A stretch of DNA of 64,000 nucleotides from positions 1 to 64,000 of the forward strand of contig JAEUQF010000396.1 of NCBI GenBank assembly GCA_016789745.1, in the 5' to 3' direction. Under the pieces are notes generated by a model. That model had not been told where the DNA came from. It saw only the letters and a program-made list of their open reading frames with translations, and ran no database searches. How positions within the stretch are numbered: the first letter of the stretch is position 1; every line of letters begins with the position of its first letter. Made by a program: the position numbers and the translations under genes. Source of the DNA: Bryobacterales bacterium (GTDB lineage: Bacteria; Acidobacteriota; Terriglobia; Bryobacterales; Bryobacteraceae). This document shows, in pieces, positions 34,527-43,258 of this stretch.

Positions 34527-35753
34527 ATGGTCGCAGACATGTCTTCTGCGACCCTCACCGTCCTCGCTATTGCCAGCTACGAGAAAGGCCACGAGTTCCT
34601 TCGCGAAGCGAAACGCCAAGGGTGCCGTGTCCTCCTACTCACGTCAGAAAGCTTGAAGGACACTGCCCAGTGGCCTCGCGAGGCGCTGGATGACATCTTC
34701 TACATGCCTGACGTCCAAAAGGTGTGGAACCGGGACGACACACGGAAGGCCGTCTCCTACCTCGCACAGCGCGAAGCAATTGACCGGATCGTGCCGCTGG
34801 ATGATTTCGACCTCGAAACGGCCGCTGAACTGCGGGAGCACCTGCGACTACCTGGACTCGGCGAATCACAAACCCGCTATTTTCGGGACAAACTGGCAAT
34901 GCGCATGCAGGCGCAGAAATCTGGGCTAAATGTTCCTGAATTTATCCATATTCTTAATCGCCCCAAAATTCACGCCTTCCTCCATTCCACCGCCGGTCCC
35001 TGGGTCCTCAAACCGCGCCTCTTTGCTGGAGCCATCGGCATCCATCGCATCCACCAGCCTGATCAACTTTGGCCGCTGCTCGACGCCCTCGGCGATGAGC
35101 AATCCTACTTCCTGCTCGAACGCTACATCCCCGGCGATGTGTATCACGTGGATTCTATTGTGTTTGGGGGCACGGTGCGCTTCGCCATCGCCAGCCGCTA
35201 CGGCCGTCCGCCCCTCGATGTGGCGCAAGGCGGCGGCATCTTCACCACCCGCATTCTCAATCATGGTTCCGAGATGGAGCAGTCGCTATTGGCAAAGAAT
35301 GAGCGTGTTCTGCAAGCCATGAGCCTTTCCGATGGGGTCTCCCACACGGAGTTCATTCTCGGCGCTGACGGCAAGCTCTATTTCCTCGAAACGTCTGCAC
35401 GTGTCGGTGGTGCACACATTGCCGAGCTGATTGAAGCCGCAACTGGCCTCAATTTATGGGCGGAATGGGCGAAAATCGAGGTCGCCTTGGGGCGAAACCA
35501 CTCCTATCACGGGGTGCCCTTGCGGGAAGAATACGCCGGTCTGCTCGTCTCGCTGGCGAATCAGGAACATGCCGATACATCCCGCTTCGATGATCCGGAG
35601 ATCGTCTGGCGGATGGACCGCGCACACCACGTCGGCTTCATTGTCCGCTCATCCCGCCACGAACGCGTCGGCGAGTTGCTCGAACAGTATACAGACCGGG
35701 TACAGCGCGAGTTCTTCGCTACAGCGCCCGCGCCCACCCGGCCCAATCAGTAA
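34527..35753 (+). CDS. ATP-grasp family ligase of unknown substrate
   Basis: A 408-residue cytoplasmic protein. An N-terminal Rossmann-like part (TVLAIASYEKGHEFLREAKRQGC, VLLLTSESL) is followed by the ATP-grasp fold. ATP-binding segments are FRDKLAMRMQAQKSGLNVPE, GPWVLKPRLFAGAIGIHRI (lysine of the ATP site) and FLLERYIPGDVYHVDSIV. LYFLETSARVGGAHIAELIE holds the metal-binding residues E-x-x-R near the end of the grasp domain. The set resembles L-amino-acid ligase and carbamoyl-phosphate-synthetase-like ATP-grasp enzymes. The start could also be the ATG at 34539. It follows glmM after eleven bases, so it may belong to the c-di-AMP/GlmM operon. Confidence 0.8.
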   Translation: MVADMSSATLTVLAIASYEKGHEFLREAKRQGCRVLLLTSESLKDTAQWPREALDDIFYMPDVQKVWNRDDTRKAVSYLAQREAIDRIVPLDDFDLETAAELREHLRLPGLGESQTRYFRDKLAMRMQAQKSGLNVPEFIHILNRPKIHAFLHSTAGPWVLKPRLFAGAIGIHRIHQPDQLWPLLDALGDEQSYFLLERYIPGDVYHVDSIVFGGTVRFAIASRYGRPPLDVAQGGGIFTTRILNHGSEMEQSLLAKNERVLQAMSLSDGVSHTEFILGADGKLYFLETSARVGGAHIAELIEAATGLNLWAEWAKIEVALGRNHSYHGVPLREEYAGLLVSLANQEHADTSRFDDPEIVWRMDRAHHVGFIVRSSRHERVGELLEQYTDRVQREFFATAPAPTRPNQ

Positions 35754-35756
35754 GTC

Positions 35757-36359
35757 TCAGGCTACGGCTTTCGCCCACGCTGTCAGCTTCGCCTTCGCCC
35801 TACTCTTAAAGAGGCGGAACTGCGTCTGCGTCAGGTGCATATCGTCGCAAATCTTCAAATAGGATTGGCCGTGGATGTAAAAGCGCGTCAGAAGTTCACT
35901 ATCCCGGGAGCGCAACTGCTTTAAACCCAATTCCATCAACGCCAACCGTTCACGGTCAAGCATCGTGGATTCCGGTGTCTCATCGGTGTGCAGAGCCATG
36001 TCGCTGGCGTTCACCGTTCGCCGCCGCGTCCAGACGACACCGATGATTCTGCCCGCGATCAACTTGCGAACAACGCTGCCGGAATACCGTCGCAACGCCT
36101 CTGGTTGCCGCAGACTCCCATTGCGAATACTCTCCACTACGATTGTCAGCGTTTCGTGCAGCAGATCGTCTGGCTCTTCTCGCAGCCGGAACCTTATCTG
36201 GGGGGAAAGCAGCTTTCGCAGCAAGATGTAAAGCTCGCCGACGGCGTCTGGATCGCCTGCGGCCACACGATGGGTGAGGTCGACGTCAGACGCGATACTG
36301 CTGTTAGCTGACTTCACACGGGGAGCATGCGAGTCAGGCTCGGGGATAAGGAACTGCAT
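35757..36359 (-). CDS. ECF-like sigma-70 family factor
   Basis: A 200-residue protein with a sigma region 2-like half (DLTHRVAAGDPDAVGELYILL, then DDLLHETLTIVVESIRNGSLRQPEALRRYSG-type helices) and a region 4-like helix-turn-helix near the C-terminus (LKQLRSRDSELLTRFYIHGQ, then YLKICDDMHLTQTQFRLFKSRAKAKL). It lacks regions 1 and 3, as ECF factors do. No anti-sigma gene is adjacent. The gene converges on the ATP-grasp gene with a three-base gap. A dyad in its upstream region (36392-36411) may be an operator. Confidence 0.75.
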   Translation of the reverse strand: MQFLIPEPDSHAPRVKSANSSIASDVDLTHRVAAGDPDAVGELYILLRKLLSPQIRFRLREEPDDLLHETLTIVVESIRNGSLRQPEALRRYSGSVVRKLIAGRIIGVVWTRRRTVNASDMALHTDETPESTMLDRERLALMELGLKQLRSRDSELLTRFYIHGQSYLKICDDMHLTQTQFRLFKSRAKAKLTAWAKAVA

Positions 36360-36391
36360 TGCTAAGCCTTTCCCCTATTCTGATCCTAAGG

Positions 36392-36411
36392 GTACTATCG
36401 TCCAATAGTAC
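36392..36411. promoter_or_regulatory. Perfect dyad upstream of the sigma-factor gene
   Basis: GTACTAT at 36392-36398 and ATAGTAC at 36405-36411 are exact complements around a six-base centre. A further CTAA/TTAG pair can extend the stem past a small bulge. It lies 33-52 bases upstream of the sigma-factor start codon, a suitable place for an operator. A T-rich stretch follows on the plus strand, but no plus-strand gene ends there. Confidence 0.45.
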
Positions 36412-36444
36412 TTTAGTTGGGTTTTTCTAATTTTCGAGAAATTC

Positions 36445-37611
36445 TTACCGATACGCCGAAATTCCCGTCACGGCTTCCCCTATCACCAACGCGTGAATGT
36501 GATCTGTGCCCTCGTACGTCTTCACCGTCTCCAGATTACACAGGTGCCGCATGATCGGATACTCGTCCATGATGCCGTTTGCCCCTAGCAGATCACGGCA
36601 CTGGCGTGCGGCTTCCAGCGCAATCGCGACATTGTTCCTCTTCAGCATGGATACATGCGCGGGCGTCAGCTTGCCCTGATCCTTCAACCGGCCACAGTGC
36701 AACGCCAGCAACTGTGCCTTCGTGATCTCCGTGATCACATCGGCCAGCTTCTCCTGAACCAACTGGTGGGAGGCAATCGGTTTATCGTCAAATTGTTTGC
36801 GCACCACGGAATAAGTACGCGCGGTTTCGAAGCAATCCATCGCTGCCCCAATCACCCCCCAACCGATACCGAAACGCGCCTGCGTCAGGCAACTTAACGG
36901 CGCCTTCAATCCCTTGGCTGCCGGCAGCATGGCCGAGGACGGCAGGCGGCAATCCGACAACGACAGACTGGATGTCACCGACGCACGCATTGACACCTTC
37001 CCATGCAGGTCCGAAGCCTGGAATCCAGGCGTGCCGCGTTCAATCAGAAAGCCCCGTACTCCCTCATCGGTCCGCGCCCAAACCACCGCAATGTCTGCCA
37101 CCGAGCCATTGGTGATCCAGGTCTTCTCTCCATTGAGAATCCAGTCCTCGCCATCCCGCCGCGCGCGCGTGGTCATTCCTGCCGGATTTGAGCCGAAATT
37201 CGGCTCCGTCAGGCCAAAACAGCCAATCGCTTCGCCGGATTGCAACCGCGGCAGCCAGCGCTGTTTCTGTTCCTCGGAGCCGTACGTAAAGATGGGGTAC
37301 ATCACCAGCGCACCCTGTACGGAAACGAAGCTGCGCAACCCGGAATCGGCACGCTCCAACTCCTGCATGATCAGCCCATACTCCACGTTGCTCATACCGG
37401 CGCAGCCGTAGCCGTCCAGATTCGCTCCCAGGAAGCCCAGTTCGCCCATCGGACGAATCAGGTGCGAGGGGAATGTCCCGTCGCGCCAGGAGTCCCGAAT
37501 CACGGGAATCACCTGGTCGTCGACAAAGCGTCGTGCCGTCTGCCGCACCAGCAGTTCCTGCTCGGAAAGACAGGAATCGAAGTTGATGTAATCCACGCCG
37601 CGGAAGGCCAT
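36445..37611 (-). CDS. Acyl-CoA dehydrogenase, glutaryl-CoA dehydrogenase type
   Basis: FAD enzyme of 388 residues. The start at 37611 (MAFRGVDYINFD) fits family length; the open frame further upstream overlaps the divergent TPR gene. Signatures are GCFGLTEPNFGSNPAGM, LNGEKTWITNG and the C-terminal LGANGIMDEYPIMRHLCNLETVKTYEGTDHIHALVIG. In that last segment the glutamate in YEGT fits the catalytic base of the glutaryl-CoA dehydrogenase group. It would oxidise and decarboxylate glutaryl-CoA from lysine or tryptophan degradation, though other short acyl-CoA substrates are possible. No other gene of that pathway is adjacent. The 78-base gap to the divergent TPR-barrel gene should hold both promoters. 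Confidence 0.88.
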   Translation of the reverse strand: MAFRGVDYINFDSCLSEQELLVRQTARRFVDDQVIPVIRDSWRDGTFPSHLIRPMGELGFLGANLDGYGCAGMSNVEYGLIMQELERADSGLRSFVSVQGALVMYPIFTYGSEEQKQRWLPRLQSGEAIGCFGLTEPNFGSNPAGMTTRARRDGEDWILNGEKTWITNGSVADIAVVWARTDEGVRGFLIERGTPGFQASDLHGKVSMRASVTSSLSLSDCRLPSSAMLPAAKGLKAPLSCLTQARFGIGWGVIGAAMDCFETARTYSVVRKQFDDKPIASHQLVQEKLADVITEITKAQLLALHCGRLKDQGKLTPAHVSMLKRNNVAIALEAARQCRDLLGANGIMDEYPIMRHLCNLETVKTYEGTDHIHALVIGEAVTGISAYR

Positions 37612-37689
37612 AAATTTCAGTGTAGCGCCGCATTCCACCGGTCCAGTGCTGCGTGGAGCCTGAGAATATTCACTGCCCGGCGGCACTAC

Positions 37690-39672
37690 TTGATTGTGCG
37701 GTTTCTGCTGGTCGGCATCCTCGCCTGTCAGGGTTGGGCCGAAAGCCCGGCCGATCAGGGTTACGCCGCACTGAAACGCAAGGATTACGACGAAGCGGCC
37801 AGTGCGTTTCGACGGGCCCTCGCGACAGGGGAAACCAGCCTCGCCATTCGTAAGGAACTCGCCTACACGCTGCTGAAAATGGGCGAGACCGAGCAGGGGC
37901 GCGATGTCTTCCGTGAGATCGTCCAGCGAGCGCCGAACGACACCCACGCACAGTTGGAGTATGCCTTTTTGTGCAGTGAGACCGGCGATGTGGGCGAAGC
38001 GCGCCGCGCCTTTGATCGGCTGCGAGCCTCTTCGGATCCTGTCGTTAAGGCCGCCGCCGAACAGGCGTTTCAAAATCTCGACAAGCCGTTGGCCAGTGCC
38101 ATCGACCGCGGCAATCACGCGTTGGTCCGCAACGGCAACGACTTCTCTTCGCACCTCGAAGTTGCTCGTGCCGCCGAACAGCGCGGCGACGCCAACCGAG
38201 CCGCGGCTCACTACCTGCAGGCCTGGCGACTAAAGCCATCGGAGATAGGCCTGCTCGTGGATCTGGGCCGCGCTCGGAAGCTGGCGGGGGACGAAGCTGG
38301 TGCCCAGGGGGCATGGGTAGCGGCCTCCCGCAGTCCGAACGTACGTGCTTCGGAACTGGCCAAAGACTTCCTGCCCACCCGTTATCCCTACGCCTCCGAG
38401 TTTCAGGCGGCCCTCGAACTCGATCCCAACAACACCGCCCTGCGCCGCGAACTCGCCTTCCTCTGGCTGGCTGTCGACAAGCCGGATGAGGCGATCCGCG
38501 AACTGGAGCGATTGCTCCAACTGGCACCGGCCGATCAGGTAGCGCTGGCGCAACTGGGCATGATGCTTCTTGATCGCGGCGACGCGTCGCGAGCCGTGCC
38601 TCTGCTGGAGCGAGCGCTGCAAGGCCCCGATGAATCTTTAAAACAGAAGGTGCGAACCGCGCTCGCCGGCAAGGGAAAGCTGAAGGCGGCGCGCACCGAG
38701 CCTGCCGCAAACACCCGCGAACTTGCCGACCGCAGCTACGCCGCCGGCTACCTGCAGGATGCCGTCCGCTACTACAAGTCCGTTCTCGAACAGAATCCAA
38801 ACGATCACGAGGTGAACCTCCGCCTCGGCTGGGCTCTCAACACCCTTAAGGACGATGCGCAGGCGCTTCGCTACTTCGAACTGGCGCGGCAGAGTCCTGA
38901 CCCGAAGCAGAGCGCCGAGGCCAGCCGCGCCTATCGGAATCTGCGTCCCAACTTCGCCCGTACCCGCCTGACCGGCTGGTTCCTGCCCATGTTCAGTTCG
39001 CGCTGGCACGAAGGCTTCGGCTATGGCCAACTGAAGGCTGACCTGCGTTTAGGCAAGCTGCCCTTCCGCCCCTACCTGTCTGTTCGCATGATCGGCGATT
39101 CGCAGCGCGCCGCCAGCGCGATGAATCCTCAATATCTGTCGGAGAGTGCCTTCATTGCAGGCCTGGGTATGGCCACTCGTCCCTTTAAAGGCATCGTCGC
39201 CTGGGCGGAGGCCGGCAGCGCGATCCAATATCGCAAACAACCCGGCATCGGCCGTGCTATCCCCGATTACCGCGGCGGTGTCTCCATGGCGCGTGCGTGG
39301 GGTCCTGGGCGATCGCTGTCCGAGCCGGGCGTCTTTCTGGAGACGGATGCCGATGTCGTTACGCTCAGCCGCTTCGGCTGGGATACGCTGTTTGTCGTCC
39401 AGAACCGCGTCGGCTACACCCTGCCTGTGCTGGGCCTTTTCTCGGCACGCGCGGTCTGGAACATCAACCTTACCAACGATACCCAACGGCAGGTGTGGGC
39501 CAACTTTCTGGATACCGGGCCCGGCCTGCGGTTTCGCGTCCGCGGTATGCCGCCCGGCATGATGTGGTCCATCGACTGGCTGCGCGGCGCCTACTGGATC
39601 CGCCAGGGCAACCCCCGTAAACCCAACTACTACGACGTGCGAGCGGGCGTGTGGTATGCCTTCACGCGCTAA
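37690..39672 (+). CDS. TPR protein with C-terminal outer-membrane barrel (NfrA/PgaA-like)
   Basis: A protein of about 660 residues. TTG 37690 or GTG 37696 are the plausible starts, because either gives a signal peptide (VRFLLVGILACQGWA); the frame is open back to 37240 but that part overlaps the acyl-CoA dehydrogenase gene. Residues about 20-420 are TPR repeats (ALKRKDYDEAASAFRRALA, AIRELERLLQLAPADQVAL, AVRYYKSVLEQNPNDHEVN). The last 230 or so residues are strand-rich with alternating aromatics and end in VRAGVWYAFTR, resembling the C-terminal domains of the NfrA and PgaA outer-membrane proteins. Proteins of this layout export polysaccharides. Its 3' end overlaps a secreted glycosidase-like gene by 17 bases. 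Confidence 0.75.
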   Translation: MIVRFLLVGILACQGWAESPADQGYAALKRKDYDEAASAFRRALATGETSLAIRKELAYTLLKMGETEQGRDVFREIVQRAPNDTHAQLEYAFLCSETGDVGEARRAFDRLRASSDPVVKAAAEQAFQNLDKPLASAIDRGNHALVRNGNDFSSHLEVARAAEQRGDANRAAAHYLQAWRLKPSEIGLLVDLGRARKLAGDEAGAQGAWVAASRSPNVRASELAKDFLPTRYPYASEFQAALELDPNNTALRRELAFLWLAVDKPDEAIRELERLLQLAPADQVALAQLGMMLLDRGDASRAVPLLERALQGPDESLKQKVRTALAGKGKLKAARTEPAANTRELADRSYAAGYLQDAVRYYKSVLEQNPNDHEVNLRLGWALNTLKDDAQALRYFELARQSPDPKQSAEASRAYRNLRPNFARTRLTGWFLPMFSSRWHEGFGYGQLKADLRLGKLPFRPYLSVRMIGDSQRAASAMNPQYLSESAFIAGLGMATRPFKGIVAWAEAGSAIQYRKQPGIGRAIPDYRGGVSMARAWGPGRSLSEPGVFLETDADVVTLSRFGWDTLFVVQNRVGYTLPVLGLFSARAVWNINLTNDTQRQVWANFLDTGPGLRFRVRGMPPGMMWSIDWLRGAYWIRQGNPRKPNYYDVRAGVWYAFTR

Positions 39673-41659
39673 ACGACTCTCGGCGTTTCTCTTCCTGGTC
39701 TCCGTGCTTTCCGCGGAACCCACCACCCTTCCGCCGCAATCCGACCCCTGGCACAACATCCTCTCCACCGTAAAGCTGTCGCCCGAGTTCCATGCTCCCG
39801 TGGTGCTGCCCGCCGAAGCCGCCACGTTGACCGCCGACCAGCGCGACGAGAAACTGAAGCAAGGCTGGTTCCTCATCCTGGAAGGCGCCTCGCCCGCCGC
39901 GGACGAACTCGGGTTCCGCCTCACCGACAAACAGGTGGAAGTGCGTCGCGTGGTGGATCTACGGGAGCCCAAAATCCCAATCTTCTGGGAACAGCCCGGC
40001 CGCGTTCCCATCTTCCTGATGCCCGCCGACGCTACGGTTTTCGTGAAAGAGCGCTGGCAGAACGTGCCCTTGGTTGCAGGCCTGCGCCGGCACAACGGCG
40101 GCGTGTTATTCCTGGCGGCAAGCCCCGGACCTCAGGGGTTTGAACGATTCCCCTATCTGTTGCACGCCCTGCGCGATCTGGGCCTGGATCCACCCATCTC
40201 CAGCCGCCGCCTGTGGGCGTTCTTGGATAGCTCCTACCGGCTGCGGGCCGATCCCGAATACCTGGCGCGCCATTGGCGGGAAATGGGTATCGCCGGGCTG
40301 CATATCGCCTCCTGGCACTTCTACGACTCCGATCCCAATCAAGACGCCTGGCTTCGCCGGCTGATCGGCGCCTGTCACAAGAACACCATCCTCGTCTATG
40401 CCTGGCTGGAGCTGCCGCACGTCAGCGAAGCCTTCTGGACCAAACATCCGGACTGGCGGGAGAAGACAGCCATCGGCAGCGATGCGCACCTGGACTGGCG
40501 CAAGCTCATGAACCTCCGCCACCCCGACTGCGCCCAAGCCGTCCGCACCGGCATCGACGATCTGCTGCGGCGCTTCGACTGGGATGGCGTCAATCTGGCC
40601 GAACTCTATTTCGAATCCCTGGAAGGGCATCTGAATCCGGCGCGATTCACCCCCATGAATCCGCAAGTTCGGGCGGAGTTCCGGGATCAGGCGGGCTTCG
40701 ACCCGGCGGAACTGTTCGCCGACGGGCCGCGGCACTGGTCGCGCAATGACACCGGCCTGCGGCAGTTTCTCGAATACCGCGCGGCGCTGGCGAAGGCGCT
40801 CCAACAGGAGTGGATCGGCGTGGTAGAAGTGCTTCGTCGCGACCTTCCCCATCTCGATCTGACCCTTACTCATGTCGACGACCTGCTGCTGCCGGAAACC
40901 CGTGACCGCATCGGTGCCGATGCCCGCCAGTTGCTGCCGCTGCTCGATAAGCACGACTTCACGTTCCTGGTGGAGGACCCGGCCACCGCTTGGAGTCTCG
41001 GCCCGGAGCGCTATCCAAAACTCGCCGGCCATTACACGCCGCTGGCCCCGCCCGGGCGGGTCGCCATCGATATCAACGTGGTGGAACGCTACCAGGACGT
41101 CTATCCGACCAAGCAGCAGGTGGGGCTGGAGATGCTGCGCGAAGTCCACCTTGCGGCGGCCTCGTTCGCTCGCGTGGCGCTGTACTTCGAAAGCTCCCTG
41201 CGACGCACCGACTGGCCGCTGTTGGGCGCCGCCGCCGCTCGCGTCAGTCAGCTCACCCGCGACGAAACCGGCTTTACCTACAAGGCCGCCCATCCGTTCC
41301 GCCTGCGCTGGGACGGAGAAGCCCGGCTCGACGGCGCGCTCTGGCCGCTGGTGGCTGATGGCTTCGTTTGGCTGCCAGCGGGCGAGCATCGTCTGGAGTC
41401 CGCCACCGAGGCCCCACCCATCCGCCTGACCGGGCTCAATGCGGAACTGGAAGCGGCATGGATGGATGGAAAGGCGCTCCAATTTTCCTACCGATCCGGC
41501 GCCCGGGTGCTGGCAACGTTCAATCGTCCGGTGCAGGTGCTGCTGGTCGATGGCCAGCCCGTGCGGCCCGACGTCTGGGTCTTCGAAGATGGCGGCTGGG
41601 TGCTGGTGCTTCCCAAGGGCCAGCATTTCATCTCCATCCTGGCGGAATCAGGCGTATAA
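39656..41659 (+). CDS. Secreted glycoside-hydrolase-like TIM-barrel protein
   Basis: A 667-residue protein with a signal peptide (RLSAFLFLVSVLSAEP). The middle (about residues 200-520) reads like a glycosyl-hydrolase-like TIM barrel of the GHL10/PgaB C-terminal kind: HWREMGIAGLHIASWHFYDSD, VYAWLELPHVSEAFWTKHPD, FDWDGVNLAELYFES (possible acidic catalytic residues) and a strand-rich C-terminus. It is unlike any family I can name with certainty. Its start overlaps the TPR-barrel gene by 17 bases. That pairing recalls PgaA with PgaB or PelB with PelA, where a TPR-porin and a secreted hydrolase act on one exopolysaccharide. No synthase gene is present. Confidence 0.6.
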   Translation: MPSRAKRLSAFLFLVSVLSAEPTTLPPQSDPWHNILSTVKLSPEFHAPVVLPAEAATLTADQRDEKLKQGWFLILEGASPAADELGFRLTDKQVEVRRVVDLREPKIPIFWEQPGRVPIFLMPADATVFVKERWQNVPLVAGLRRHNGGVLFLAASPGPQGFERFPYLLHALRDLGLDPPISSRRLWAFLDSSYRLRADPEYLARHWREMGIAGLHIASWHFYDSDPNQDAWLRRLIGACHKNTILVYAWLELPHVSEAFWTKHPDWREKTAIGSDAHLDWRKLMNLRHPDCAQAVRTGIDDLLRRFDWDGVNLAELYFESLEGHLNPARFTPMNPQVRAEFRDQAGFDPAELFADGPRHWSRNDTGLRQFLEYRAALAKALQQEWIGVVEVLRRDLPHLDLTLTHVDDLLLPETRDRIGADARQLLPLLDKHDFTFLVEDPATAWSLGPERYPKLAGHYTPLAPPGRVAIDINVVERYQDVYPTKQQVGLEMLREVHLAAASFARVALYFESSLRRTDWPLLGAAAARVSQLTRDETGFTYKAAHPFRLRWDGEARLDGALWPLVADGFVWLPAGEHRLESATEAPPIRLTGLNAELEAAWMDGKALQFSYRSGARVLATFNRPVQVLLVDGQPVRPDVWVFEDGGWVLVLPKGQHFISILAESGV

Positions 41660-41692
41660 TCATTTTGCTCGCACGCGAATTCTTTTATCTCC

Positions 41693-43228
41693 ATGCCAAG
41701 AACATCCTACGCTGACTTCAACATTGAGGTAGAACCCGGAACGCCGCAGGCCGGCCGTGAACCCCTGCCCTCTCCGGTCGACCGGGACACCCCCTTCCGC
41801 ATCCTCGTTATGGGTGACTTCAGCGGGCGCGCCAGCCGCAAATTCACCTCCACTGGCCCGCGTAAGGCCATCAACGTGGATCGGGACAATTTCGAGGATG
41901 TTCTCGAAAGTCTGAACGTGACGCTCCATCTGCCGGTGGATGGCAGTTCTCCGCTGGAGATTCGCTTCAACGAGTTGGACGACTTCCACCCTGACCGTCT
42001 CTACACGGGCCTGCCGCTATTCACACGCCTGCGTAATCTGCGGGAAAGGCTGGAGGACTCCAAAACCTTCGCCGATGCTGCCCGGGAGTTGGGGGTAAAT
42101 ACCGGAGGCGCCGCTCAGGCTTCTGCTCCGGCCGCCGCACCTCCTCCGCGTCCACAAGCAGGCGGGCTCAGTTTCCTGGACTCCGCGCTCGAAGAGGCCG
42201 AAACCCGTGGCAGCGCCGCGCGCGCCCGCTCGGCCGATCCGCTGGCCAACTACATCTCTGCCCTCGTGGCGCCGCACCTGGTTCCGAAGGCCGATCCGAA
42301 GCAGAAGGAAGTGCTGCAGATGGCCGACACAGCGATTGCCGGCGTTATGTGCGACCTGCTGCATCATCCGTCGTTCCAGGAACTGGAAGCCGCCTGGCGC
42401 GGGCTCTATTTTCTGGTGAAGGAATTGGAAACCAGCCCGCTATTGAAAGTGATGCTGCTTGATATCTCGCGCCAGGAACTGGAGGCGGACCTGGGCGAGG
42501 CCGACGACCTGAAAACGACGGCGATGTATAAGCTGCTGGTGGAGCAGACGGTTCGCACGCCGGGAGCCCATCCCTGGGCCGTCGTGGTGTCCACTCTGAC
42601 CTTCGGCCCCGAGATGACCGATCTCAACCTGCTGGCACGCATGGGTCTACTGTGCCGCCAGGCGGGTGCTCCGCTGCTGGGCGGCGCCAGTCCGGCACTG
42701 CTCGGCTGCAAGTCGTTGGCCGCTGATCCCTACCCCGAAGACTGGAAGCCGGGAGCCGAGCGCGAAGGTTGGGACCTGGTTCGCTCGCTGCCCGAATCGC
42801 GGTGGGTAGGCCTGATCCTCCCGCGGTTCATGGCGCGCATGCCTTATGGCAAGTCGGGCGAGCAGACCGATCACTTCCCCTTTGAGGAACTCGGCACACC
42901 TCCCAACCACGAGCACTATCTCTGGGGCAACGCCGCGATTCTCTGCGCCTACCTGCTGGGCCAGAACTACGCCGAGTTCGGCTGGGGCATGGATGCCACC
43001 GAGATCCTGACCCTGCACAAGATGCCCATGCACGTCTATAAGGATGCTGTCGGCGACCCCGAGATCAAGCCCGCTGGTGAGGTCTTCCTGACCGAAACGG
43101 CCATGGAGAAGATCCATGAGGCGGGACTCATGACGCTCATGTCCTTTGCTAACAGCGATCAGGTACGGTTGTCGGGGTGGAGATCGATTGCGGCGGGAAA
43201 TGTAGGCTTGTCGGCAAGATGGGGCTGA
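41693..43228 (+). CDS. Fused type VI secretion sheath protein TssB-TssC (orphan)
   Basis: A 511-residue protein. Residues 1-135 match TssB: PFRILVMGDFSGR, DRDNFEDVLESLNVTLHL, and a phrase like FNELDDFHPDRLYTGLPLFT followed by a short helix. An Ala/Pro linker (about 138-157) leads to a TssC-like part (about 185-511) with AAWRGLYFLVKELE, VMLLDISRQELEADL, HPWAVVVSTLTFG, WVGLILPRFMARMPYG and YLWGNAAILCAYLL. It stops soon after GNVGLSARWG, so the C-terminal 70 or so residues of usual TssC are absent. The stop is built into a terminator hairpin. In a normal T6SS, TssB and TssC are separate proteins encoded beside tssK, hcp, clpV and vgrG; none is in this window. Confidence 0.8.
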   Translation: MPRTSYADFNIEVEPGTPQAGREPLPSPVDRDTPFRILVMGDFSGRASRKFTSTGPRKAINVDRDNFEDVLESLNVTLHLPVDGSSPLEIRFNELDDFHPDRLYTGLPLFTRLRNLRERLEDSKTFADAARELGVNTGGAAQASAPAAAPPPRPQAGGLSFLDSALEEAETRGSAARARSADPLANYISALVAPHLVPKADPKQKEVLQMADTAIAGVMCDLLHHPSFQELEAAWRGLYFLVKELETSPLLKVMLLDISRQELEADLGEADDLKTTAMYKLLVEQTVRTPGAHPWAVVVSTLTFGPEMTDLNLLARMGLLCRQAGAPLLGGASPALLGCKSLAADPYPEDWKPGAEREGWDLVRSLPESRWVGLILPRFMARMPYGKSGEQTDHFPFEELGTPPNHEHYLWGNAAILCAYLLGQNYAEFGWGMDATEILTLHKMPMHVYKDAVGDPEIKPAGEVFLTETAMEKIHEAGLMTLMSFANSDQVRLSGWRSIAAGNVGLSARWG

Positions 43229-43247
43229 TCGGGCGACCAGCCCCTTT
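43221..43247 (+). terminator. Intrinsic terminator at the end of tssBC
   Basis: GGGGCTG at 43221-43227 pairs with CAGCCCC at 43238-43244 around a ten-base loop, then TTT at 43245-43247. The left arm includes part of the stop codon. It shows that the short TssC C-terminus is the natural gene end. Confidence 0.6.
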
Positions 43248-43258
43248 AGAAACTTAAC

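Noticed and set aside
37240..37689. N-terminal extension of the TPR-barrel protein.
   Set aside because: It overlaps the divergent acyl-CoA dehydrogenase gene and precedes a clear signal peptide, so translation most likely starts at 37690 or 37696.
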